Below are positions 9,217 through 17,285 of a stretch of DNA of 64,000 nt, in pieces. A model generated the notes under the pieces. It searched no databases. It was not told the origin of the DNA and saw only the letters and a list, made by a program, of their open reading frames with translations. Both the position numbers and the translations under genes were made by a program. The stretch's first letter is position 1. Each line of letters begins with the position of its first letter. The DNA lies in contig JADZBE010000013.1 of the NCBI GenBank assembly GCA_020852275.1, positions 62,001-126,000 of the forward strand, read 5' to 3'. The DNA comes from Phycisphaerales bacterium. GTDB lineage: Bacteria; Planctomycetota; Phycisphaerae; UBA1845.

Positions 9217-9600
9217 ATGTCTACGATTCTCCCCTCAGCGGCTTCCGACGGGTTCAGCGAGCCGGGCCTCGCCGCCGCGTCGGTCTTGGACGAGCGACGA
9301 TGCGATGATCGCGTATCGCGCGATTTGCGCGTGACGCTGATCCGCGAAGACGGCTCGCGCATCGGTCCGTACCCCACGGACAATCTCAGCGAGAGCGGGC
9401 TGCACGTCACGGTTCCGGTGGGCTACGGACTGGCGGTGGGCCAGCGTTACGAGGTCGTGCTCCGCGATTCCAACAGCCCGCCGAGCGTTCGGATCGACGA
9501 GGGTCTCTATGCGACGGTGGTGCGCACCCAAATGCGCACGGAAACCGAGCGCAATGCGATCGGCGTGGGGCTGCGTCTGGATCAGCCGCTGTTCCTCTAG
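9217..9600 (+). CDS. PilZ domain protein (predicted cyclic-di-GMP receptor)
   Basis: A 127-aa protein from the ATG at 9217, preceded by GAGGAAAAGGA; the ORF-track start at 8818 is far upstream in non-coding DNA. It is a single PilZ domain. The Arg-rich entry 'DERRCDDRVSRDLRV' corresponds to the RxxxR motif and 'DNLSESGLHV' to the D/NxSxxG motif that bind cyclic-di-GMP. The C-terminus 'RNAIGVGLRLDQPL' matches the last PilZ strand. It has no other domain, so it would act by contacting a partner, for instance in motility, surface behaviour or export. The neighbours do not say which; a fliD gene lies 42 kb away. Confidence 0.85.
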   Translation: MSTILPSAASDGFSEPGLAAASVLDERRCDDRVSRDLRVTLIREDGSRIGPYPTDNLSESGLHVTVPVGYGLAVGQRYEVVLRDSNSPPSVRIDEGLYATVVRTQMRTETERNAIGVGLRLDQPLFL

Positions 9601-9991
9601 ACCGCCCGGTCAAACGGCGTCGAGACCGGATCGCCGCGCCACGAGACGTTCACGCCGGCAGGGAACATCCAGGCCGTGACCCCACCCCTGCGCAGCGGCG
9701 CGGCGCCCAAGTCCCCGAAAAAAAACGCTGATTCTCGCCTGCCGAAAGCTTGCAAGCCCTGCGGAGGTGGAGTATAGGTCACCGCTGTGCGGCTGCGTGA
9801 TCGACGCGGACCGCGGGCATTGGCGGTCGTGGCTCCGTGCGGGAGCGGGACCGGCGAGGATTGCGTCATTATTCATTCATGGCGCGCGGGTCGGCGATGC
9901 AGAGCCGGCCCGGCGACGGAGAATCGCGGGTTCGCCGAACCAGGGGGTTGATGGGCGGATCGGCGACTGGCTTGATCGCAGGAGTACGGCT

Positions 9992-10885
9992 TTGAGCACC
10001 CTGACGAAAGTCTTCGTGGTGATGCTGGTGGTCTCCAGCATCGCCTTTACGACCGTTGCGGTTTCCATCAGCGCGCAGACGACGCGATGGAAGGCCGCTT
10101 ACGACGCGAAAGAAAAAGAGGCGAACGTCGCGGATGTGACGATTCGCAATCTGCACGCAGGACACGCGGCGCAGGTTGCCACGCTGCGCGACACGCTCAA
10201 CTCGCAGCAGGCGCGCCTCGCCGCGCTGGAAGGCGATCTCGAAAGCGTGCGCAAGGAAGCCTCGGCGAAGGAGGCATCGCTCAAGCAGATGCAGGCCGAG
10301 CGCGCCAACCTCGAAGCCATGAACCGCGGGCTGCTCGGTCAGCTTCAGGTCAGCAACTCCAACGGCGAGAGTTTCCGCCAGCAGCGCGACCGCATGGAGG
10401 CCGCCTCGCTCGATCTTCAGACCCGCAACATCCACCTGACGGAACGCGTCAACGACCAGACGGCGCAAATCGCCGTCCTGATGGAGCAGCGCCGGCAGTT
10501 TGAGCAGCAGCTCGAAATGCTCAAGCGCGAGAATTCGGGCCTGTCGCGACAGGCGAATCGGCTGGGCGCGGGCGCCACGATGGAGGATCCGAAGGGCGTC
10601 GGTTTGCCCGGCGTCACGGCGGCGGCGCCGGTGTCCAGTTCAGCCGTCCGCGGCAAGGTTCTAGGCGTCGAAGGCAACATCGTGACGCTCAGCGTCGGTT
10701 CGGCTGACGGCGTGGAGCGCGACATGGTTTTCGTCATCCGCCGCAGCGGCGAATACATCGGCGACGTGACGATCAACGCGGTGGAGCCGAACCAGTCGGC
10801 GGGTCGTTTGACGCGGCAGCGCCTCGCTCCGCAGGCGAGCGACGAAGTCATTGACCTCAGCCACCTGGCCTCTTCGAGAGGATAA
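9992..10885 (+). CDS. Membrane-anchored coiled-coil protein with MreC-like C-terminal barrel
   Basis: A 297-aa protein starting with TTG at 9992, seven bases after AGGAG. The ORF-track start at 9767 would put the membrane helix far inside. One N-terminal membrane segment ('VFVVMLVVSSIAFTTVAVSI') is followed by a coiled coil (about residues 30-190). A beta-rich end follows, with 'GKVLGVEGNIVTLSVGSADG' and 'GEYIGDVTI'. This order of helix, coiled coil and small barrel, and the GSxDGV...IGxV pattern, match MreC, the cell-shape protein that bridges MreB and the wall machinery. The next two genes are a 50-aa membrane peptide and mreB, which supports that reading. Sequence similarity to MreC is only at pattern level, so the call is tentative. 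Confidence 0.65.
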   Translation: MSTLTKVFVVMLVVSSIAFTTVAVSISAQTTRWKAAYDAKEKEANVADVTIRNLHAGHAAQVATLRDTLNSQQARLAALEGDLESVRKEASAKEASLKQMQAERANLEAMNRGLLGQLQVSNSNGESFRQQRDRMEAASLDLQTRNIHLTERVNDQTAQIAVLMEQRRQFEQQLEMLKRENSGLSRQANRLGAGATMEDPKGVGLPGVTAAAPVSSSAVRGKVLGVEGNIVTLSVGSADGVERDMVFVIRRSGEYIGDVTINAVEPNQSAGRLTRQRLAPQASDEVIDLSHLASSRG

Positions 10886-10890
10886 CCGCC

Positions 10891-11043
10891 ATGAGCGATC
10901 GTCCATCCACGATGCGTCCTGAAAGCGACATCTACACCGTGCTGACGGTGCTGGCGACGGTGGTTGTCCTGGCGGGGACGGTGTTCCTGTTCATCCGCAG
11001 CCAGCAGCTCTTCGGATCCTGGAACCCGTTCACGAAGGCCTAG
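10891..11043 (+). CDS. 50-aa single-pass membrane protein (below ORF-track cutoff)
   Basis: The ATG at 10891 lies 5 bases after the stop of the coiled-coil gene and has GAGAGG upstream. The frame runs 50 codons to TAG at 11041. It encodes a short polar N-terminus with an acidic residue pair, one strong membrane helix ('VLTVLATVVVLAGTVFLFI') and a short tail ending 'GSWNPFTKA'. The tight spacing indicates translational linkage to the coiled-coil gene, and mreB follows 213 bases later. No family is recognised. It could be a small partner of the upstream protein, in the place where mreD or a RodZ-like anchor might be expected, but that is inference from position. Confidence 0.65.
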   Translation: MSDRPSTMRPESDIYTVLTVLATVVVLAGTVFLFIRSQQLFGSWNPFTKA

Positions 11044-11256
11044 CGGGATCGCGGTGGGCACGCGGCTGGCCCGGTGGTGCGGACGGCGGAGGCGAAATCC
11101 CGATGCGTTCGGAAACGCGGCGAGGTCGGCCAGCGCGCCGGTCTCGTCGCTTGCGCATCCGTCGGCGGACTGCGTGAACTTCAGCGGGACGCGGACCCGC
11201 GCTGCTTGGCAACTTGACGTGCGCACCCGCCCGCCCGGACGGGGAAGGAGCCGGAC

Positions 11257-12309
11257 ATGATCGGTGATCGTCTGCTGGGTCTGTTCAGCCTCGACATGGG
11301 CATCGACCTGGGCACGTGCAACACCCTGGTCTGCATCAAGGGCGAGGGCATCGTGCTCAACGAGCCGTCCGTCGTCGCCGTCCGCCGAGGCACCACCCAG
11401 GTTCTGCAGAACGGCAACGCCGTCGGCCTGGTCGCCAAGGAGATGCTCGGCAAGACGCCCGGCTCCATCGTCGCCATCCGCCCGCTCAAAGACGGCGTCA
11501 TCGCCGACTTTGACATCACCGAGGCGATGCTCGGCTACTTCATCCGCAAGGTCCACGGCCGCCGCGCGTTCGCCCGCCCGCGCGTGGTCATCGCCATTCC
11601 GTCAGGCATCACCGCCGTTGAGAAGCGCGCGGTCTACAACTCCGCCGAGCGCGCCGGGGCGCGCGAGGTGTACCTCCTGGAAGAGCCCATGGCCGCGGGC
11701 ATCGGCGCCGGTCTGCCCATCGGCGAATCCACCGGCTCGATGATCGTGGACATCGGCGGCGGCACGACGGAAGTGGCCATCATGTCGCTGGGCGACATCG
11801 CCGTCTGCGAGAGCATCCGCGTGGCGGGCGACGACCTCGACGAGTCCGTGGTCAACTACATGCGCCGCACGTACAACCTGTGCATCGGTCCGCAGACCGC
11901 CGAGGCGATCAAGATCGAAATCGGCTCCGTCGCGCCGCAGGAGTCGGAACTGACGCGCGAGGTTCGCGGTCGCGACAACGTCAGCGGCCTGCCGCGCGCC
12001 TGCACGATTACCAGCGAGGAAATCCGCGACGCGCTGCGCGAGCCGGTTGATCAGATCATCGAGTGCGTCATCCGCACGCTGGAGCGCGCCGAGCCGGAGC
12101 TGTCCGCCGATCTTGTGGCCAACGGCATTCATCTCGCCGGCGGCGGCGCGCTGCTGCGCGGGCTGGACAAAGTCGTCGCTCAAGCCACGGGGCTGGACGT
12201 GCACATCGCCGACGACCCGCTCACGTGCGTCGCCCGCGGCACGGCCGTCTATCTGGAGAACCTCGCGCAGTGGAAAGAGACGCTCGAGTCCGACGCGGAC
12301 GGGTATTGA
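11257..12309 (+). CDS. mreB: Rod shape-determining protein MreB
   Basis: A 350-aa actin-fold ATPase that forms membrane filaments directing wall growth. Family motifs are clear: phosphate-1 'MGIDLGTCNTLVCIKG', 'EPSVVAVRR', 'PLKDGVIADFDITEAML', phosphate-2 'MIVDIGGGTTEVAIMSLGDI', and adenosine loop 'IHLAGGGALLRGLD'. Length is as expected (about 345). The ATG at 11257 follows GGAAGGAG. The upstream coiled-coil and micropeptide genes read the same way and may form one shape module, although 213 bases separate them from mreB. A 24-bp perfect hairpin repeat sits 40 bases downstream and may end transcription. Not every planctomycete keeps mreB, so it is informative about the lineage. Confidence 0.93.
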   Translation: MIGDRLLGLFSLDMGIDLGTCNTLVCIKGEGIVLNEPSVVAVRRGTTQVLQNGNAVGLVAKEMLGKTPGSIVAIRPLKDGVIADFDITEAMLGYFIRKVHGRRAFARPRVVIAIPSGITAVEKRAVYNSAERAGAREVYLLEEPMAAGIGAGLPIGESTGSMIVDIGGGTTEVAIMSLGDIAVCESIRVAGDDLDESVVNYMRRTYNLCIGPQTAEAIKIEIGSVAPQESELTREVRGRDNVSGLPRACTITSEEIRDALREPVDQIIECVIRTLERAEPELSADLVANGIHLAGGGALLRGLDKVVAQATGLDVHIADDPLTCVARGTAVYLENLAQWKETLESDADGY

Positions 12310-12349
12310 GGAGCGACTGCTACGGCGCCTTGTTGAAATGGCATCGCAT

Positions 12350-12421
12350 CAGAGCCGCGACCGTAAGGGAGCGTTCCCGCTTCCCAGCGTCAGGATTCGC
12401 TCCCTTACGGTCGCGGCTCTG
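12350..12421. repeat. 24-bp perfect inverted repeat (family C palindrome) after mreB
   Basis: CAGAGCCGCGACCGTAAGGG-AGCG (12350-12373) is repeated exactly in reverse complement at 12398-12421 with a 24-base loop. A third partial copy follows at about 12427-12442. Single arms of the same sequence occur at 19334, 38304 and 51108. No T-run follows. Confidence 0.85.
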
Positions 12422-12584
12422 AAAGACACGGTCGCGGCTCTGAAAGATAGACGAATCTCCTGCCGCCAAGGGTGGGTCCGCGGAGAGGAGTATTCGCTGC
12501 TGGCGCAGGCTCCCCGATCGCGTGCTTTTCTAGAAATGCGGATTCACGAGCCGCGGTTGCGGTGGGTTTGGTTTCCAAGGTAGC

Positions 12585-12812
12585 ATGACCATGCCTCGCG
12601 GCCTGAAATGGACCGACAGCGAAGACATCGCCTTGGCGCTGCTGGATCGCTTCCCCGATCTGGACCCGCTGACGGTGCGGTTTACCGACCTGCACGACTG
12701 GGTGCTTGAAATCCCCGGCTTCGCCGACGACGCCAAGGCATCGAACGAAGCGAAGCTGGAAGCGATCCAGATGGCCTGGCTGGAGGAGTGGAAGTCGGTG
12801 GAGGGGGACTGA
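12585..12812 (+). CDS. iscX: Fe-S assembly protein IscX (YfhJ family)
   Basis: A 75-aa acidic protein that matches the IscX family almost throughout: '[20 protein letters not shown]', '[20 protein letters not shown]', '[17 protein letters not shown]'. IscX binds IscS and iron and modulates Fe-S cluster assembly. In most genomes it is at the end of the isc operon; here it stands alone with no iscS, iscU or fdx in view. Two ATGs are possible (12585, 12591). The first has AAGG four bases upstream and the second places it at 10, so the exact start is open by two residues. Confidence 0.92.
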   Translation: MTMPRGLKWTDSEDIALALLDRFPDLDPLTVRFTDLHDWVLEIPGFADDAKASNEAKLEAIQMAWLEEWKSVEGD

Positions 12813-13059
12813 CCGACGCTCCCGCGGGAGTCGCCGGCTCTCGGTTTCCAGCCGGGGCCGCCGGCCAAGCCTCCGCGGAACAACTCCCTGCGCTGCCATC
12901 GGTCTGACGAATCTCCGGACAGGCGTTTCTTGATCCGCGCGAACACGCGCTGATCCCGCGGCGTACGGGGAATGGGGAAGCCCAGGGTAGGATGGCGTTG
13001 GATCCGACGGACGGGGTGACCCTCGCGGATCAGCGTTCCCGGCAGCGGAGACCACATCG

Positions 13060-14367
13060 ATGAACAGGACCCACCCGACCGGTCTCGCCCGCATGTTCCG
13101 TCACAACTCGACGCGCGTTTGCAAGGTTCGGCGGGTCTGGGGAATCTTCGGCGCGCCGTTTTGGGCGATCTGCGGAGCAGTCCTGCATTCGCTGGCGGGC
13201 GCCTCGTCAGCACATGCGGATGAATGCGGCTGGGTGCAGCGGGCGACTGAAATCGCGCCCTCGGCTCGTCAGCACCACGCGACGGCCTACGACTCCGCCC
13301 GCAGCGTTACCGTCCTCTTTGGAGGATACGAGGGAGGCAGGCTCAGTGGCGAAACGTGGGAATGGAATGGCGCCGCATGGACGCTGCGCGCTACCACCGG
13401 ACCTTCCGCGCGCAGCGGACACGGCATGGCCTTCGACAGCGAGCGTGGCGTGACCGTGCTGTTCGGCGGGCAAGATAATCGCGGAGACAATGGCGAAACG
13501 TGGGAATGGAATGGGCAGGAGTGGACGTTGCGCGCCGCTGCCGGTCCGTCGCCGCGATCCATCCGCGCGCTGGCCTACGACAGTGCGCGGAGCGTCACGG
13601 TTTTGTTCGGCGGAGGTTCCTCCGGGATTGGGTCTTACGACGAAACATGGGAATGGGACGGCGTCGCCGGGACCTGGGAGCTGCGCGCCGAATCCGGCCC
13701 CTCTGCGCGGGCCGCCCACTCGCTGGCGTACGACGCCGCTCGCGGCGTCACTGTCTTGTTCGGAGGATGGGACGACTGGTTCGACGGCGAAACGTGGGAA
13801 TGGGACGGCGAATCATGGGTGCTGCGCTCGACCGAGGGTCCGTCGCCACGATACCTCCACGCGCTCGCCTACGACAGCGCGCGGGGCGTCTGCGTCCTGT
13901 TCGGCGGAGCGGACCGCGTCGTCAACAACGAGACATGGGAATGGGACGGTACGACCTGGACGCCTCGCGGGAGGACGGGGCCGTCTCCGCGCTACGATCA
14001 CACTTCGTCCTATGACAGCGCCCGCGGCGTCGCCGTGCTCTTTGGAGGATGGAGTGACGACGGCCAACACGGCGACACATGGGAACTCTGCGGCGACTTT
14101 CCCTGCGAAACGGTTGCTCGGTTCGAGGTGGCGCTGAAGCAGGCCCGCCGCCATTGCCGGATACGCGCCAAGGCGTTCACCTCGCTTCCCGCGGGACGGT
14201 TCTTGACCCTCTGCTTTGGATCCGGCTCGGCGTGCGAATGCCAGACCGTCGCCGTCGGCGAGTTGGGGCTGGCGGTGGCCTCCTGCAAAACGCGAACGAG
14301 CGGCGAGTTCAATGTGTGCGTCCAAGGTTGCCCTGAACTGTGCCGCACCGTGTCCTGCCGTCCTTGA
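13060..14367 (+). CDS. Exported Kelch-type beta-propeller protein with Cys-rich C-terminal module
   Basis: A 435-aa protein. ATG 13060 has GGAGA at good distance. A long signal region ('FWAICGAVLHSLAGASSAHA') precedes six near-identical repeats of about 50 residues, each of the form 'GPSxR...AYDSARGVxVLFGG...ETWEWDG.xW', the Kelch pattern. The last about 85 residues form a separate module with eight or more cysteines ('CRIRAKAFTSLPAGRFLTLC', ending 'CRTVSCRP'), comparable to the ends of other exported proteins in this window. The high identity of the repeats at DNA level (for example AAACGTGGGAATGGAATGG repeated) suggests recent internal duplication. Role unknown; probably periplasmic or surface binding. 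Confidence 0.82.
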   Translation: MNRTHPTGLARMFRHNSTRVCKVRRVWGIFGAPFWAICGAVLHSLAGASSAHADECGWVQRATEIAPSARQHHATAYDSARSVTVLFGGYEGGRLSGETWEWNGAAWTLRATTGPSARSGHGMAFDSERGVTVLFGGQDNRGDNGETWEWNGQEWTLRAAAGPSPRSIRALAYDSARSVTVLFGGGSSGIGSYDETWEWDGVAGTWELRAESGPSARAAHSLAYDAARGVTVLFGGWDDWFDGETWEWDGESWVLRSTEGPSPRYLHALAYDSARGVCVLFGGADRVVNNETWEWDGTTWTPRGRTGPSPRYDHTSSYDSARGVAVLFGGWSDDGQHGDTWELCGDFPCETVARFEVALKQARRHCRIRAKAFTSLPAGRFLTLCFGSGSACECQTVAVGELGLAVASCKTRTSGEFNVCVQGCPELCRTVSCRP

Positions 14368-14632
14368 TTCCCGCATCGCACCCGGGCATCCGGCGAGGCA
14401 ACTCATCGCGCGCCATCGCTGCGTGACGCGCGGGCCTCGGCTTCCTAGAATCTACATCCGTGTTCGGCGCAGCATCTCATACTCGAAGGGGCGGAGCGTC
14501 TTTCCTCGGGAAGTCCGCGACGCTCCTTCGAGAGAAGGACGGGGCGCGTGTTGCCTGGCGGTCTTTCCACGTGCGCCGGTGCACCGGGCCTCGGATCGCT
14601 CGGGAGCGGGACCAGGCAACGAGAACAGCACC

Positions 14633-17110
14633 ATGCAACAGGCCGACGACCGCGGGGACAACGGGATGGGTAATGTCGCAGGCGAATTTCATGACGGAGC
14701 CGCGGATGAGCGCGTGGACGGGAGTACGCCCGCTGCGGCGCGAAACCGTACATCGGACAACGGCCACCCTGGCAAGCCGCCTCGCACAGGCCGCGTGATC
14801 CTGCGATTCTTCAGCTCCGTCTGGCTGGGGATCGGCCTGCTGGTTCTGCTGTTCATATACAGCTCGATCGGCAGCGCCATGCCCTTCGTGCGGCAGCACC
14901 GCTGGCTGGAGATGACCGAGTTCGAGTGGTTTCACTGGTGGCCTTTCGACGTGCTCGTCGCGCTGATCTGCGCGAACATCACGGTGGTCACGCTGCGTCG
15001 GATCCCGTTTCGCCCGGTCAACTACGGGGTATGGATGATCCATGCGGGGATCCTGATCCTCGCGGGCGGATCGGTTTACTACTTCGGCACCAAGATCGAG
15101 GGCGATGCACAGGTTCTTCGCCGTCACGTGCGCATCGTCGTGCCCGGCGCCGACGAGCCGGCGGGGCTTGTCGTCCTCCCCGGAAACGAGACCACGATGC
15201 AGACCCCGCAGGGCGCGTGGACGTTTTCCATCCAGGAGACGAACTCCGAATACCGCCTGATGACCGGCGACGACAAGGGCAAGCGGGCGCACGCCGTCAT
15301 GGTCGCCGTTCAGCCGCCGCAGGGGGAATCGTTCGTCCGCCAGCTTCTCACCGGCTATCCGCAGTTCACGGAGGACGTGCTCCCCGGCAAGGGTCGCGCG
15401 ATCAAGGCGATCGGCAAGCCGCTGGTGGATGAGACGCTGCAACTGAGCCTGGAGTACGAGCCGCAGGAGTGGTTCCACGTCATCAACTCCTGGGCGTTGT
15501 ACGTCCGCGAGGAAGGGGCGAAGGAATGGACGCAGGCCCCGCTGCGCCACATGCCGCGCTACAACGCCTGTGTTCCAGCCCGCGACGATGTCCTCTCCGA
15601 CACGCCGGTGGAGCTGCGCCCGCTCGATTTGCCCGTGGAGTTTCCGAAGGATCAAGTCAACCTCGGCGACGCGACGTTTCACATCAGCGGTTACCTGCCC
15701 TATGCGGAAATGCGTCGCAACTGGCTGGAGGGCGGCTCGCGACTGAACCCCTACCTCCGCGTCAACATCATCGAGGGCGACGCTTCGCCCCGATCCATCG
15801 AGATGCTCGCGCTCGATGCCAACTCGAGGCGGGCGCTGGACGGGGCGGTCGAGTTCCGCCTCCTCTCCGACGAGAGCGAGATCGATCAGCTCCCCAGGAC
15901 GTCCATGCCCGCGCTGACGATCCGCGTGCCGGCAACCCGCTTCGAGCGCCGGCTCGAGCTGACCCAGGACAGGGTGGTGGGCAACGACGGTCCGTGGACC
16001 GAGCTGGAGGGCGCGGGGCTGTCGTATCGCGTTTCGCAGGTGATGGAAGACCTGGAAGTCGCGCCGGGGCGCACCGCTTCGCTGGTCTGGCTGGACCTCA
16101 AGACGCCTGAAAAAGAATGGACGCGCGTGGTGATGGACGACGCGGCCGGCTCGTTCGACATGCCGGGGCTGGGCTTTGACCCGCACGCGGCCGGGGCGGC
16201 GCGCGAGCGCGGCACGGACCCGGCGATCGAGACCGAATTCTCACCGTCTTCGGCGCGGCTGATCTTTTCGGCGCTGCCGGACGGGCGGCTGCACGTCGTT
16301 TGGAACGGCTCGGACTCCTCGGCTTTCCGCCGTTTTGCGAAGGTCGGCGAGGCGCTGCCGCTGGCGCCGCACATCCGCGTCGTGGCGACGAGCCTGCTGC
16401 TCAACGCCGTGTCCGAGGTGAAGCCGTACATCGTTCCGCCGCAGCGACGCGAGAAGGAGATGATGTCGCAGTTTCTGCTCTCGATGATCCGTCTCGACAT
16501 GACCAGCGGCGGGCGGACGCGCAGCGAGTGGATCCCGTTCAGCACCTATGCGGCACTCGACGAGAACTACGGCTATCGCGGGCGTTACCCGTTTCGACCG
16601 CTCAGGTTAATGCTTGCCGACGGCCGCCGCATTGAAGTGCTGTTCTCCAGGGAGCGTCACCGACTCCCCGCGCCCGTGGCGCTGGAGGACTTCGAGCTGC
16701 TCGCTCAACTCGGCGGCTACACCGGCGAGAGCCTCACCGTGCGCAACTGGCGCAGCGACCTGCGATTCTGGAGCGACGCCGGCTGGACCGGCTCCCAGCC
16801 CGTCAGCGTCAACTCTCCCAGCGAAAACCGCGGCTACTGGTATTACCAGGCCGCCTGGGACCCGCCGCCGCAGAATGCGTCGGGGGGGGGGATGAATTAC
16901 ACCGTGCTCGGCGTGGGCAACCGCAACGGGGTAAACATCATGCTGGCGGGCTGCTGCCTGTCGGTGATCGGCATGATCTACGCGTTCTATTTCAAGCCCC
17001 GCATCATCCGTCGCCGCAAGGAGCAGGCCGCGCTGAAACTGGGTCGAGGGCGGCACGACGGCGCGGAGCTTGATCCGGCCGCGGACCGGATGGCGTTGGG
17101 TGTGGGGTGA
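14633..17110 (+). CDS. ResB-like cytochrome c biogenesis protein
   Basis: An 825-aa membrane protein from ATG 14633; the ORF-track start at 14216 overlaps the Kelch gene and is not credible. A soluble N-terminus of about 60 residues precedes three membrane helices ('SVWLGIGLLVLLFIYSSIGS', 'FDVLVALICANITVVTLRRI', 'GVWMIHAGILILAGGSVYYF'). A periplasmic domain of more than 600 residues follows, then a final helix ('IMLAGCCLSVIGMIYAFYF') with a basic tail. This is the ResB/Ccs1 plan enlarged, as seen in planctomycetes. ResB and CcsA form the System II haem-handling complex that attaches haem to apocytochrome c outside the membrane. The CcsA-like gene follows after 175 bases that contain two palindromic repeats. 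Confidence 0.82.
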   Translation: MQQADDRGDNGMGNVAGEFHDGAADERVDGSTPAAARNRTSDNGHPGKPPRTGRVILRFFSSVWLGIGLLVLLFIYSSIGSAMPFVRQHRWLEMTEFEWFHWWPFDVLVALICANITVVTLRRIPFRPVNYGVWMIHAGILILAGGSVYYFGTKIEGDAQVLRRHVRIVVPGADEPAGLVVLPGNETTMQTPQGAWTFSIQETNSEYRLMTGDDKGKRAHAVMVAVQPPQGESFVRQLLTGYPQFTEDVLPGKGRAIKAIGKPLVDETLQLSLEYEPQEWFHVINSWALYVREEGAKEWTQAPLRHMPRYNACVPARDDVLSDTPVELRPLDLPVEFPKDQVNLGDATFHISGYLPYAEMRRNWLEGGSRLNPYLRVNIIEGDASPRSIEMLALDANSRRALDGAVEFRLLSDESEIDQLPRTSMPALTIRVPATRFERRLELTQDRVVGNDGPWTELEGAGLSYRVSQVMEDLEVAPGRTASLVWLDLKTPEKEWTRVVMDDAAGSFDMPGLGFDPHAAGAARERGTDPAIETEFSPSSARLIFSALPDGRLHVVWNGSDSSAFRRFAKVGEALPLAPHIRVVATSLLLNAVSEVKPYIVPPQRREKEMMSQFLLSMIRLDMTSGGRTRSEWIPFSTYAALDENYGYRGRYPFRPLRLMLADGRRIEVLFSRERHRLPAPVALEDFELLAQLGGYTGESLTVRNWRSDLRFWSDAGWTGSQPVSVNSPSENRGYWYYQAAWDPPPQNASGGGMNYTVLGVGNRNGVNIMLAGCCLSVIGMIYAFYFKPRIIRRRKEQAALKLGRGRHDGAELDPAADRMALGVG

Positions 17111-17157
17111 ACGATTTGATGGGGGTGTTGCGTTCTTGGGAATCCGCGAAAACGAGG

Positions 17158-17200
17158 CGGGTGGCAGGGTCGACGGTACTTTGTGGACCCTGCTTTTGCC
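17158..17200. repeat. Family B-like palindrome between resB-like and ccsA-like genes
   Basis: GGGTGGCAGGGTC...GGACCCTGCTTTTGCCAC is an imperfect palindrome like the family B copies at 31644, 54466 and 58238. It directly precedes a family A element. Confidence 0.55.
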
Positions 17201-17206
17201 ACGCTC

Positions 17207-17264
17207 GCCACGGCTTGGTGAGCACGCCAGACCGTGCCACCCCGTTTCCCTTCAGCGAGCTTCC
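17207..17264 (-). repeat. Family A 58-bp dispersed element, minus copy
   Basis: The reverse complement GGAAGCTCGCTGAAGGGAAA... aligns without gaps at 50 of 58 bases to 41824-41881 on the plus strand. The core GCACGGTCTGGCGT...CGTGG is shared with 47983-48021 and 58541-58579. It ends 21 bases before the ccsA-like start. Confidence 0.8.
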
Positions 17265-17285
17265 GTCTAGATTGGAGTTGCTACG

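Noticed and set aside
12405-13213. 229-aa and 227-aa minus-strand ORFs opposite iscX
   Set aside because: They overlap a clear iscX gene and a palindromic repeat and show no domain.
14477-16186. 569-aa minus-strand ORF across the ResB-like gene
   Set aside because: Antisense shadow; the plus-strand product has membrane helices in the right places and lies next to ccsA.
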